DNA of 64,000 bases from UKL13-3 sp964392775 (lineage in GTDB: Bacteria > Bacteroidota > Bacteroidia > UKL13-3), in NCBI GenBank assembly GCA_964392775.1, contig CAYMRD010000014.1, positions 15,844 to 79,843 of the forward strand, written 5' to 3'. The translations under genes and the position numbers were made by a program. The notes beneath the pieces are model-generated. The model searched no databases. It saw only the letters and a program-made list of their open reading frames with translations, and had not been told where the DNA came from. This document shows, piece after piece, positions 44,020 to 51,422 of this stretch. Each line of letters starts with the position of its first letter. Within the stretch, counting starts at the first letter, position 1.

Positions 44020-45465
44020 ATGACAGAAGAAACAAATATTATAGATCAGGTTGTTAGTCAGGAGTATAAGTATGGCTTTACGACTAATATTGAGATGGAT
44101 ACGGCTCCGAAAGGATTGTCGGAAGACATCGTTCGCTTTATTTCGGCTAAGAAAAACGAGCCGGAATGGATGCTGGAGTATCGCTTGAAAGCCTACCGCC
44201 ATTGGCTTACGCTGGATGAGCCGGTTTGGCAGAATTTCAAGTATCCACCCATCAACTACCAGGATATCATCTTTTATGCGGCTCCCAAAGAAAAGATTAA
44301 GCTTGATAGTCTGGATCAGGTAGACCCCGAATTGCTCAAAACATTTGAGAAATTGGGAATCTCCCTTACCGAACAAAAACGCCTGACAGGTGTTGCGGTA
44401 GATGCGGTATTCGACTCGGTCTCAATTGCCACCACATTTAAAGACCAGCTCAAGGAAAAAGGAATCATTTTCTGCTCCATGAGTGAGGCGGTTCACGAGC
44501 ATCCCGAACTGGTAAAAAAATACCTGAGCTCGGTTGTGCCGTATACCGATAACTTTTTTGCAGCCCTTAACTCGGCTGTGTTTAGTGATGGTTCGTTCGT
44601 ATACATTCCCAAAGGCGTTCGTTGCCCGATGGAACTCTCGACCTACTTCCGTATCAATGCCGAAAATACAGGACAGTTTGAGCGTACGCTGATTGTGGCT
44701 GATGAAGGTTCTTATGTGAGTTACCTCGAAGGTTGTACCGCACCTATGCGCGATGAGAACCAGTTGCATGCCGCAGTGGTTGAACTGGTAGCGTTGGCAA
44801 ACTCCGAAATCAAATACTCAACCGTTCAAAACTGGTATCCGGGCGATAAAGAGGGTAAAGGCGGTATCTATAATTTTGTAACCAAACGCGGAATTTGTTT
44901 GGGCGACCATTCTAAAATTAGCTGGACACAGGTAGAAACGGGTTCGGCCATTACCTGGAAATACCCAAGCTGTATCTTGAAAGGTGATTATTCGGTGGGC
45001 GAGTTTTTCTCGGTTGCCGTAACCAATAACCACCAACAAGCCGATACCGGAACCAAAATGATCCATATCGGAAAGAACACACGCAGTCGCATTGTATCCA
45101 AAGGAATCTCTGCTGGTAAGTCGCATAACTCGTACCGAGGATTGGTGAAAGTGAACAAAAAAGCTGATCAGTCAAGGAACTATACGCAGTGCGACAGTAT
45201 GCTGATTGGCGATCGTTGTGGAGCGCATACGTTCCCATACATCGAAATCAACAACCAAACTGCTACCGTTGAACACGAAGCCAGTACCTCCAAAATCGGG
45301 GAAGACCAGATTTTTTATTGTAACCAGCGTGGTATCGGAACCGAAGAAGCCATAGGATTAATTGTAAATGGATTTTGCCGCGAGGTATTAAACCAGTTGC
45401 CAATGGAATTTGCCGTGGAAGCACAAAAATTATTGGCCGTATCATTAGAAGGCAGCGTGGGTTAA
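44020..45465 (+). CDS. sufB: Fe-S cluster assembly protein SufB
   Basis: This 481-residue scaffold subunit forms the SufBCD complex, on which Fe-S clusters are built in the cytoplasm. IIFYAAPKEK near the N terminus, SAVFSDGSFVYIPKGVRCPM, EGCTAPMRDENQLHAAVVEL, and the C-terminal EHEASTSKIGEDQIFYCNQR with GFCREVLNQLP identify it as SufB rather than SufD. The ATG at 44020 follows a -7 box. It heads the operon sufB-sufC-sufD-(pseudogene)-sufS-sufE-DUF59. Confidence 0.96.
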   Translation: MTEETNIIDQVVSQEYKYGFTTNIEMDTAPKGLSEDIVRFISAKKNEPEWMLEYRLKAYRHWLTLDEPVWQNFKYPPINYQDIIFYAAPKEKIKLDSLDQVDPELLKTFEKLGISLTEQKRLTGVAVDAVFDSVSIATTFKDQLKEKGIIFCSMSEAVHEHPELVKKYLSSVVPYTDNFFAALNSAVFSDGSFVYIPKGVRCPMELSTYFRINAENTGQFERTLIVADEGSYVSYLEGCTAPMRDENQLHAAVVELVALANSEIKYSTVQNWYPGDKEGKGGIYNFVTKRGICLGDHSKISWTQVETGSAITWKYPSCILKGDYSVGEFFSVAVTNNHQQADTGTKMIHIGKNTRSRIVSKGISAGKSHNSYRGLVKVNKKADQSRNYTQCDSMLIGDRCGAHTFPYIEINNQTATVEHEASTSKIGEDQIFYCNQRGIGTEEAIGLIVNGFCREVLNQLPMEFAVEAQKLLAVSLEGSVG

Positions 45466-45473
45466 CCCCCGTA

Positions 45474-45495
45474 GAGACGTATAACTATACGTCTC
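45474..45495. repeat. GAGACG palindrome, copy 1 (sufB-sufC junction)
   Basis: GAGACGTATA and TATACGTCTC pair around AC, giving a 10-bp hairpin 8 bp after the sufB stop. It is preceded by GTA, as in other copies. Confidence 0.85.
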
Positions 45496-45625
45496 CAATA
45501 ATTGATCAATTTATTGATCAATCAATTAATAGAATTAATAAAAACGAAATAAAAAGATAAGAGCCGAAAGCCTTACGCCAATAGCTAATAGCTAAAGGCC
45601 AACCGCCAACCGCCAACCGCCAGAT
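45496..45625. repeat. Word repeats in the sufB-sufC junction
   Basis: ATTGATCAATTTATTGATCA is followed by AAGCCTTACGCCAATAGCTA and three to four copies of CCAACCGC up to the sufC ATG. The phrase GCCAATAGCTAA recurs at about 50510-50540 upstream of efp. It replaces the usual leader of sufC. Confidence 0.65.
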
Positions 45626-46390
45626 ATGTTAGAAATAAAAGATTTAAAAGCAGAAATTGAAGGAAAGAAAATCCTGAACGGAATTAATTTAGTTGTAAAA
45701 CCGGGTGAAGTACATGCCATCATGGGACCAAACGGTGCCGGTAAAAGTACCTTGTCATCGGTATTGGCCGGACGTGCAGATTATGCCGTAACCGGAGGCG
45801 AGGTTTCGTTCAATGACAAAGACCTGTTGGAGATGTCGCCTGAAGACCGCGCCCGTGAAGGCGTTTTCTTGGCCTTCCAATATCCTGTTGAGATTCCGGG
45901 TGTAAGCACCACCAATTTCTTAAAAACCGCTATCAACGAAAAACGCAAATACAACGGATTGGAGCCAATGGAGGCTACCGATTTCCTGAAGTTCATGCGC
46001 GAAAAAATGGAGATGATGGAGATGGATAAAGCGTTGACCTCACGTTCGTTAAACGAAGGTTTTAGTGGCGGAGAGAAAAAACGCAATGAAGTTTTCCAAA
46101 TGGCGATGTTGGAACCTACGTTGGCAATTATGGATGAAACCGATTCGGGTTTGGATATTGACGCCTTGCGTTTGGTATCGGCCGGAGTAAACAAATTAAA
46201 AGATGGCAAACGTTCGTTTGTGGTAATTACCCACTACCAACGTTTGTTGGATTATATCGTTCCTGATTTTGTACATGTATTGTACAAAGGCCGCATTGTA
46301 AAAAGCGGAGATGCAAGTTTGGCCAAAGAGTTGGAGGTAAAAGGATACGACTGGATTAAAAACGAAGTTGAGGCAGGCGCCAACGTTTAA
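45626..46390 (+). CDS. sufC: SufC ATPase of the Fe-S assembly complex
   Basis: This 254-residue ABC-type ATPase energises the SufBCD scaffold. Walker A is GPNGAGKSTLSS, the signature is FSGGEKKRNEVFQMA, Walker B is LAIMDETDSGLDIDALR and the H-loop is VVITHYQRLLDYI. It has no membrane segments, as expected for SufC. The conserved GLDIDAL and GEKKRNE sequences are typical of SufC rather than of transport ATPases. Confidence 0.97.
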   Translation: MLEIKDLKAEIEGKKILNGINLVVKPGEVHAIMGPNGAGKSTLSSVLAGRADYAVTGGEVSFNDKDLLEMSPEDRAREGVFLAFQYPVEIPGVSTTNFLKTAINEKRKYNGLEPMEATDFLKFMREKMEMMEMDKALTSRSLNEGFSGGEKKRNEVFQMAMLEPTLAIMDETDSGLDIDALRLVSAGVNKLKDGKRSFVVITHYQRLLDYIVPDFVHVLYKGRIVKSGDASLAKELEVKGYDWIKNEVEAGANV

Positions 46391-46411
46391 TTAATTATCG
46401 GATCAGGTGTA

Positions 46412-46432
46412 GAGACGCATAACTATGCGTCT
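46412..46432. repeat. GAGACG palindrome, copy 2 (sufC-sufD junction)
   Basis: AGACGCATA / TATGCGTCT around AC forms a 9-bp hairpin 22 bp after the sufC stop. A further half copy (AACTATGCGTCTTTT) follows at 46450-46464. Confidence 0.8.
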
Positions 46433-46478
46433 GATATAGACGGATGATTAAACTATGCGTCTTTTAAAATTTTAAATA

Positions 46479-47765
46479 ATGTTGTTAGAAACGATAAAAC
46501 AAGATTTTACCCAATACAAAAACCAGGCGGAAAAAGGTTCATTCCTTACCCTGCGTGAGCAGGCCTTTGCTGAGTTTGAAACATTGGGATTCCCAACCAT
46601 CAAACACGAGGAGTGGAAATACACCAGTCTGAAAAGTATTGCCGAAAAAACATTTTCGGCTACCTGCGAGGTTGGAGATCATATCAAACCGTTGCTTGAT
46701 GGTCTGGCTGTTTCGGCTATCAAAGCCAATCACCTTGTATTTGTCAATGGTTCGTATGTGGCAGAGTTAAGCTCTATTCTCGAAACCAATAAGGATATTG
46801 TGATTGGTAGTTTGGCAATTGAGCGCCATAATCACAAAGTCATTTTTGATAAACACTTCGGAAAATACGCAGGCATTAAAGGCGAAGCTTTAAATGCTTT
46901 GAATACAGCTTTGCTGAGCGATGGGGCATTTGTATATGTACCGGCCGGTAAACGTGTTGAATTCCCGATTGTCATCATCAATATCATTGATGCGGGAGTG
47001 ATGAATGTACTGGCCCAACCGCGCAATCTCATCATTGCGGAAGCAAACAGTGATGTAACGTTGATTGAAAACTACAGCAGTACGGGCAGCAATGCCTCGT
47101 TTACCAATGTGGTAAGTGAGATTTATGCCGGTGAAAATGCTCATGTAGAACATTATAAAATCCAGCAACAAGCCGGAGAAACCTACCATAACAACTATAC
47201 TCAGATCTTTCAGGAAGCCAATACCAATATCAATCAGGTAACGCTTACACTTGATGGAGCCTGGGTGCGCAACAATCTTCATTTTTACATGAATGGAGCC
47301 AATTGCAATAGTTTATTGTATGGTTTGTATATTCCGGATGGCCATCAGCATGTAGATAACCACACCCGTGTGGATCATGCGAGTCCGAACTGTTTTAGTG
47401 ACGAAAAATATAAAGGTGTGCTGAAAGATCACTCAACAGCGGTGTTTAATGGTAAAATTCATGTGCATTTAGATGCACAGAAAACCAATGCCTACCAACG
47501 CAATCAAAATGTATTGTTGAGCAATGATGCGACCATCAATACCAAACCACAGCTCGAAATTTTTGCCGATGATGTAAAATGTACGCATGGAGCCACCATC
47601 GGACAATTGGATGAAGAGCAGATGTTTTACTTGCGCAGTCGCGGTATTCCTGAAAATACTGCACGTAAAATATTGCTCAACGCCTTTGCGGATGATATTG
47701 CAGAGAAGATCAAAATACCTGAATTGGTTCAGGTATTGGAGCAAGAGATAGAGAGGAAGATTTAA
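46479..47765 (+). CDS. sufD: Fe-S cluster assembly protein SufD
   Basis: This 428-residue paralogue of SufB completes the SufBCD scaffold. It has the beta-helix body (NVLAQPRNLIIAEANSDVTL, GENAHVEHYKIQQQAGET) and the C-terminal SufBD helix ending (DVKCTHGATIGQLDEEQMFY, RSRGIPENTARKILLNAFAD). KHEEWKYTSLKSIAEKTF near the N terminus is typical of SufD. Start 46479 gives the standard N terminus. Confidence 0.95.
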   Translation: MLLETIKQDFTQYKNQAEKGSFLTLREQAFAEFETLGFPTIKHEEWKYTSLKSIAEKTFSATCEVGDHIKPLLDGLAVSAIKANHLVFVNGSYVAELSSILETNKDIVIGSLAIERHNHKVIFDKHFGKYAGIKGEALNALNTALLSDGAFVYVPAGKRVEFPIVIINIIDAGVMNVLAQPRNLIIAEANSDVTLIENYSSTGSNASFTNVVSEIYAGENAHVEHYKIQQQAGETYHNNYTQIFQEANTNINQVTLTLDGAWVRNNLHFYMNGANCNSLLYGLYIPDGHQHVDNHTRVDHASPNCFSDEKYKGVLKDHSTAVFNGKIHVHLDAQKTNAYQRNQNVLLSNDATINTKPQLEIFADDVKCTHGATIGQLDEEQMFYLRSRGIPENTARKILLNAFADDIAEKIKIPELVQVLEQEIERKI

Positions 47766-47790
47766 CCGCAAAGGTCGCAAAGAAGGCGCT

Positions 47791-48184
47791 ATGAACGTAA
47801 AGGAATACGATATTGAAGAGTTGGCTAGCACAACTATCGGTTGTGCAATTAAGGTTCATTCAGCTTTGGGGCCGGGACTGTTAGAGTCAGCTTAATAAAG
47901 AGTGTTTATACTACGAATTGTTTAAACATGATTTGTTTGTTGAGAAGGAAAAGCCAATGCCATTAATATATGAAGAAGTAAAATTGGAGGTTGGTTATAG
48001 AATGGATTTACTTGTCAATCATCAATTGGTGATTGAAATTAAGTCGAAGGAATCGTTAACGGATGTTGATTTAGCTCAAACGCTTACCTATATGAAGTTA
48101 GGTGATTACAGGTTAGGTCTTCTCATTAACTTTAATGTTTCCTTATTAAAAAGGGGATTAAAAAGAGTAGTCAATAAATTATAG
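47791..48184 (+). pseudogene. GxxExxY (PDDEXK-fold) protein, frameshifted, inside the suf operon
   Basis: The ATG at 47791 opens a frame encoding MNVKEYDIEELASTTIGCAI then KVHSALGPGLLESA, after which a stop follows. Homology resumes in another frame: KECLYYELFKHDLFVEKEKP, then GYRMDLLVNHQLVIEIKSKE, with the stop at 48182-48184. One extra A in GCTTAATAAAGAG breaks the Y of the GxxExxY motif. The family has a PDDEXK-like nuclease fold (D and EIK visible in RMDLL and VIEIKS) and an unclear role. Flanking words (CCGCAAAGGTCGCAAAG, GACTTAGCGAACTTAGCG) are repeat-like. Confidence 0.8.
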
Positions 48185-48242
48185 AAGGACTTAGCGAACT
48201 TAGCGTTAATCAGAGTATTCACTCTTCGCGCTTAAACAACAA

Positions 48243-49496
48243 ATGACAAACACAGCATTCGATATTGAATCTATTCGCAAAGAATTTCCCATCCTGCACC
48301 AGCAGGTGAACGGGAAACCTTTGATATACTTTGACAATGCAGCCACCACGCAAAAACCGGTTCGTGTAATCAATGCTTTAAAACATTATTACGAAACCGA
48401 TAATGCTAATATTCACCGTGCAGCCCATACATTGGCTGCTCGTTCCACCGAATATTTCGAAAACACCCGCAAAACCATTCAGCAGTTTATCAATGCGCGC
48501 GAAGCCGAAGAATGTATTTTCACCAAAGGTGTTACCGAAGGCATAAACCTTGTTGCCCAAACTTGGGGACGCCAGTTCTTACAAGCAGGCGATGAGGTAT
48601 TGATAACTACTATGGAACACCATAGTAATATTGTACCGTGGCAAATGATTTGTGCCGAGAAAGGCGCCATTCTTAAAGTTGTTCCTGTAACGGAAGCAGG
48701 GGAGTTGGATATGACGGCTTTTGATTCGTTGTTATCATCCAAAACCAAAATGGTAGCCTGTGTATGGGCCAGCAATGCGCTGGGAACCATCAATCCTGTT
48801 CAGGAAATAGTGACCAAGGCACATGCCGTTGGTGCTAAAGTGCTGTTGGATGGAGCGCAGGCCTGTTCTCATTTGGAAGTGGATGTGCAGGCAATTGATT
48901 GTGATTTTCTCACTATCTCATCACATAAACTATACGGACCAACCGGAGTGGGTGTATTATATGGCAAACGTGAGTTGCTGGAGTTGATGCCACCTTACCA
49001 GGGTGGAGGCGAAATGATCAAAGAGGTTTCCTTTGAAGAAACAACCTATAACGATATTCCCTATAAGTTTGAAGCTGGAACGCCCAATATTGGCGATGTG
49101 ATTGCCTTTAAAGAGGCTCTGGATTTTGTGACAGAGCTGGGTAAAACAAATATTGCAACACATGAACGTAATTTGTTAACCCATTTTGTTGAGGGTGTAA
49201 AGACGCATAATTATGCGTCTCTGCCAAATGCCCCAATAACCTTAATAGGAACTGCATCAAACAAAGTTTCCGTACAATCCTTCAACATCAACGGTATGCA
49301 TCCTTTTGATGTAGGTATGATGCTGGATGCAAAAGGGATTGCTGTTCGCACCGGACATCATTGCACACAACCTCTGATGAAACGATACGAGCTTGAAGGA
49401 ACCGTGAGAGCTTCGTTTGCAGTATACAATACCATTGAAGAGGTGGATGTATTGCTTGAAGCTCTCAAATCTATTATTAAATTCAGTCAACGCTAA
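48243..49496 (+). CDS. sufS: Cysteine desulfurase SufS
   Basis: This 417-residue PLP enzyme takes sulfur from cysteine and hands it as a persulfide to SufE. The PLP lysine is K229 in TISSHKLYGPTGVGVLYG, and the persulfide cysteine is C374 in TGHHCTQPLM. Group II features such as LYGKRELLELMPPYQGGGEM are present. Residues K320-S326 (KTHNYAS) are encoded by a GAGACG-type palindrome inserted in frame, in a loop where homologues are shorter. The rest of the protein is intact, so it is probably active. Confidence 0.96.
   Translation: MTNTAFDIESIRKEFPILHQQVNGKPLIYFDNAATTQKPVRVINALKHYYETDNANIHRAAHTLAARSTEYFENTRKTIQQFINAREAEECIFTKGVTEGINLVAQTWGRQFLQAGDEVLITTMEHHSNIVPWQMICAEKGAILKVVPVTEAGELDMTAFDSLLSSKTKMVACVWASNALGTINPVQEIVTKAHAVGAKVLLDGAQACSHLEVDVQAIDCDFLTISSHKLYGPTGVGVLYGKRELLELMPPYQGGGEMIKEVSFEETTYNDIPYKFEAGTPNIGDVIAFKEALDFVTELGKTNIATHERNLLTHFVEGVKTHNYASLPNAPITLIGTASNKVSVQSFNINGMHPFDVGMMLDAKGIAVRTGHHCTQPLMKRYELEGTVRASFAVYNTIEEVDVLLEALKSIIKFSQR
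49201..49220. repeat. GAGACG palindrome, copy 3, inside sufS coding sequence
   Basis: AGACGCATAATTATGCGTCT is a perfect 20-bp palindrome, followed by CT as in copy 4. It encodes residues about 320-326 of SufS and keeps the frame. Confidence 0.9.
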
Positions 49497-49510
49497 CACT
49501 GCAAATAAAA

Positions 49511-49933
49511 GTGGCACTTACTACAACAGATATACAAAACGAAATTATCGAAAATTTTTCGCTGTTTGACGGGGATATGGAGAGTACCTTGTTTTACCTG
49601 ATGGATTTGGGTAAGAAGTTGCCGGCCATGCCCGAAGAGCATAAAACAGAAGAATATATTGTTAAAGGTTGTCAAAGTAAAGTATGGGTGTTTCCGAACA
49701 TAACAGATGGTAAGGTAAGTTTTGAAGCCGACAGCAATACTGAAATCACCAAGGGTCTTGTGTATTTGTTGTGGAGCATCTGGAACAACCGCACACCTGA
49801 AGAGATTCTGGAAACAGAGTTGTTTTTTATTGAGAAAATAGGCATGAGCAGAATGATTGGTTCCCAACGAAGCAACGGTTTTGCCAGCATGATTAAACAA
49901 ATGAAAATGTATGCCCTGGCATACAAACGGTAG
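49511..49933 (+). CDS. sufE: SufE-family sulfur acceptor protein
   Basis: This 140-residue protein accepts the persulfide from SufS and delivers sulfur to SufBCD. The acceptor cysteine is C54 in YIVKGCQSKVWV, and GLVYLLWSIWNNRTPEEIL follows as in the family. Translation starts at GTG (49511), 14 bp after sufS; no nearby ATG gives a proper N terminus. The stop TAG (49931-49933) is the TAG that precedes palindrome copy 4, so the repeat supplies the stop codon. Confidence 0.93.
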   Translation: MALTTTDIQNEIIENFSLFDGDMESTLFYLMDLGKKLPAMPEEHKTEEYIVKGCQSKVWVFPNITDGKVSFEADSNTEITKGLVYLLWSIWNNRTPEEILETELFFIEKIGMSRMIGSQRSNGFASMIKQMKMYALAYKR

Positions 49934-49954
49934 AGACGCATAATTATGCGTCTC
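49933..49954. repeat. GAGACG palindrome, copy 4 (sufE-DUF59 junction)
   Basis: A perfect 22-bp palindrome with arms GAGACGCATAA / TTATGCGTCTC. Its first base is the last base of the sufE stop codon. Confidence 0.9.
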
Positions 49955-49992
49955 CATATATATAGTACAATGGGCAGTGCAGATAGCAGATA

Positions 49993-50014
49993 GAGACGTA
50001 TAATTATACGTCTC
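49993..50014. repeat. GAGACG palindrome, copy 5 (sufE-DUF59 junction)
   Basis: A perfect 22-bp palindrome with arms GAGACGTATAA / TTATACGTCTC, 39 bp from copy 4. The T-for-C change in the left arm is matched by A-for-G in the right arm, preserving the stem. Confidence 0.9.
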
Positions 50015-50041
50015 CACACCAAAAATAAGACAATAGATATA

Positions 50042-50404
50042 ATGACAACAGCGATGGAAGAGCAACAAAATAACGAAACCATAAAACCCATAAGAACATT
50101 CGTAGATGTTCAGAACGAAGCTGTGCATGTGCTTCAAACGGTATACGATCCTGAGATTCCGGTGAATATCTATGAACTAGGGTTGATATACGAGGTGAAT
50201 GTTTCCAATGACCTGAACATCGAAATCATCATGTCGCTGACCTCTCCGTTTTGTCCGGCTGCCCAAAGTATGCCGGCTGAAATTAAAGAGAAACTGGGGC
50301 AGATAGAAGGCGTGAAGGAAGTAGAGGTAAAGGTGGTGTTTGATCCAACCTGGACGCAAGACATGATGAGCGAAAGCGCCAAACTGCAACTGGGTTTCAT
50401 GTAA
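50042..50404 (+). CDS. DUF59/MIP18-family Fe-S assembly protein (SufT-like)
   Basis: This 120-residue protein has the MIP18/DUF59 fold: VLQTVYDPEIPVNIYELGLI, then MSLTSPFCPAAQSMPAEIKE with the conserved Cys, and VKVVFDPTWTQDMMSESAKL. Homologues next to suf genes are thought to help in cluster delivery to apoproteins. It is the last gene of the suf cluster before efp. Confidence 0.9.
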   Translation: MTTAMEEQQNNETIKPIRTFVDVQNEAVHVLQTVYDPEIPVNIYELGLIYEVNVSNDLNIEIIMSLTSPFCPAAQSMPAEIKEKLGQIEGVKEVEVKVVFDPTWTQDMMSESAKLQLGFM

Positions 50405-50598
50405 AGGAGAATAGATTGCGAGTTGTTTATTGATTATTGCGGGTTGAAATATTGATTTATTGGAGATTACAATCAATAGCCAAACGCAACAAATACAAGG
50501 ATTAGCCGCCAAAGGCCAATAGCTAACCGCCAATAGCTAAACTTTCACAAAAAAACGTATTTTCGCACCTCAATTTAGAAATAGATATTACATACAAT
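50405..50598. repeat. Word-repeat spacer upstream of efp
   Basis: Words such as AGCCGCCAAAGGCCAATAGC and TAACCGCCAATAGCTAA (50500-50540) repeat those upstream of sufC. TATTTTCG at about 50560 is a possible efp -7 box (one mismatch). No gene is seen. Confidence 0.55.
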
Positions 50599-51162
50599 AT
50601 GGCTTCTACAGCAGATTTATCAAAAGGTTCATTCATCCGCCACAATGGCGAGTTGTGTCAGGTTTTAGAGTACCAACACCGTACTCCCGGTAACTTACGT
50701 GCATTTTACCAGGTTGTTTTGCGCAACACCAAAACAGGTAAACAAATGGAACACCGTTTCCGTGCAGGCGAGAGCATCGAGTTTGTGCGTGTTGAATTCC
50801 GCGAAATGCAATACCTGTACAAAGACGGTAGCAGTTTGGTATTGATGGATCCTGAAACCTTTGATCAGGTATATATTGATGGTACGTTGTTGGGCGATAC
50901 CGAAAAGTTTCTGAAAGAAGAAATGATGATTAAGGTAGCTTTCGAAGGTGGTGAAACTCCAATTTCGGCTGAAGCTCCTACGTTTGTTGTATTGGAAATT
51001 ACCTACAGCGAGCCGGGGGTAAAAGGCGATACCGCAACCAATACATTGAAACCTGCAACAGTTGAAACCGGAGCGCAGGTGATGGTTCCTTTGTTTGTTG
51101 AAACAGGTGAAAAAATTAAAATTGATACCCGTACGGGTGACTACGTTGAGCGTGTGAAATAA
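50599..51162 (+). CDS. efp: Translation elongation factor P
   Basis: This 187-residue three-domain factor relieves ribosome stalling at polyproline. The N-terminal KOW-like domain (residues 1-65) is followed by two OB folds; the C-terminal VETGEKIKIDTRTGDYVERVK is diagnostic. The loop that normally bears a modified Lys or Arg (E. coli PGKGQAF, K34) here reads RTPGNLRAF, with Asn at the aligned tip position (N32) and Arg two residues later (R34). No EpmA, EpmB, or EarP gene is in the window. It is followed by a strong terminator. Confidence 0.95.
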   Translation: MASTADLSKGSFIRHNGELCQVLEYQHRTPGNLRAFYQVVLRNTKTGKQMEHRFRAGESIEFVRVEFREMQYLYKDGSSLVLMDPETFDQVYIDGTLLGDTEKFLKEEMMIKVAFEGGETPISAEAPTFVVLEITYSEPGVKGDTATNTLKPATVETGAQVMVPLFVETGEKIKIDTRTGDYVERVK

Positions 51163-51187
51163 ACGTTCAACCAACGATACAATGTAA

Positions 51188-51215
51188 GAGCCCCGATTTA
51201 TCGGGGCTTTTTTTT
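51188..51215. terminator. Terminator after efp
   Basis: AGCCCCGA / TCGGGGCT form a perfect stem with a short TTTA loop and a T8 tract. A second hairpin, AAACCGTT...AACGGTCTTT (51238-51271), lies 20 bp beyond and faces the convergent gyrB. Confidence 0.9.
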
Positions 51216-51422
51216 ATTGATGGTTGGACATGAAAAAAACCGTTCCCGAATTGCTTCGAAAACGGTCTTTATATAAGAGGTATCGGCTCAAAGCCTTTAC
51301 CTAACCCTCATTGTACACGGGAGGGAAAACCGGAAAGGGATGTGTGATTTTTGATGTCGGATTTTTGATTTTGAATAGCGACAAGTTACATCACACATCC
51401 TAAATCACACATCAAAAATTCT

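Noticed and set aside
43762..44376. Long minus-strand frame across the sufB 5' end
   Set aside because: It is antisense to well-conserved sufB codons and has no recognisable domain.
50405..50598. Riboswitch or leader RNA before efp
   Set aside because: The spacer is composed of word repeats, and no conserved RNA motif could be recognised.
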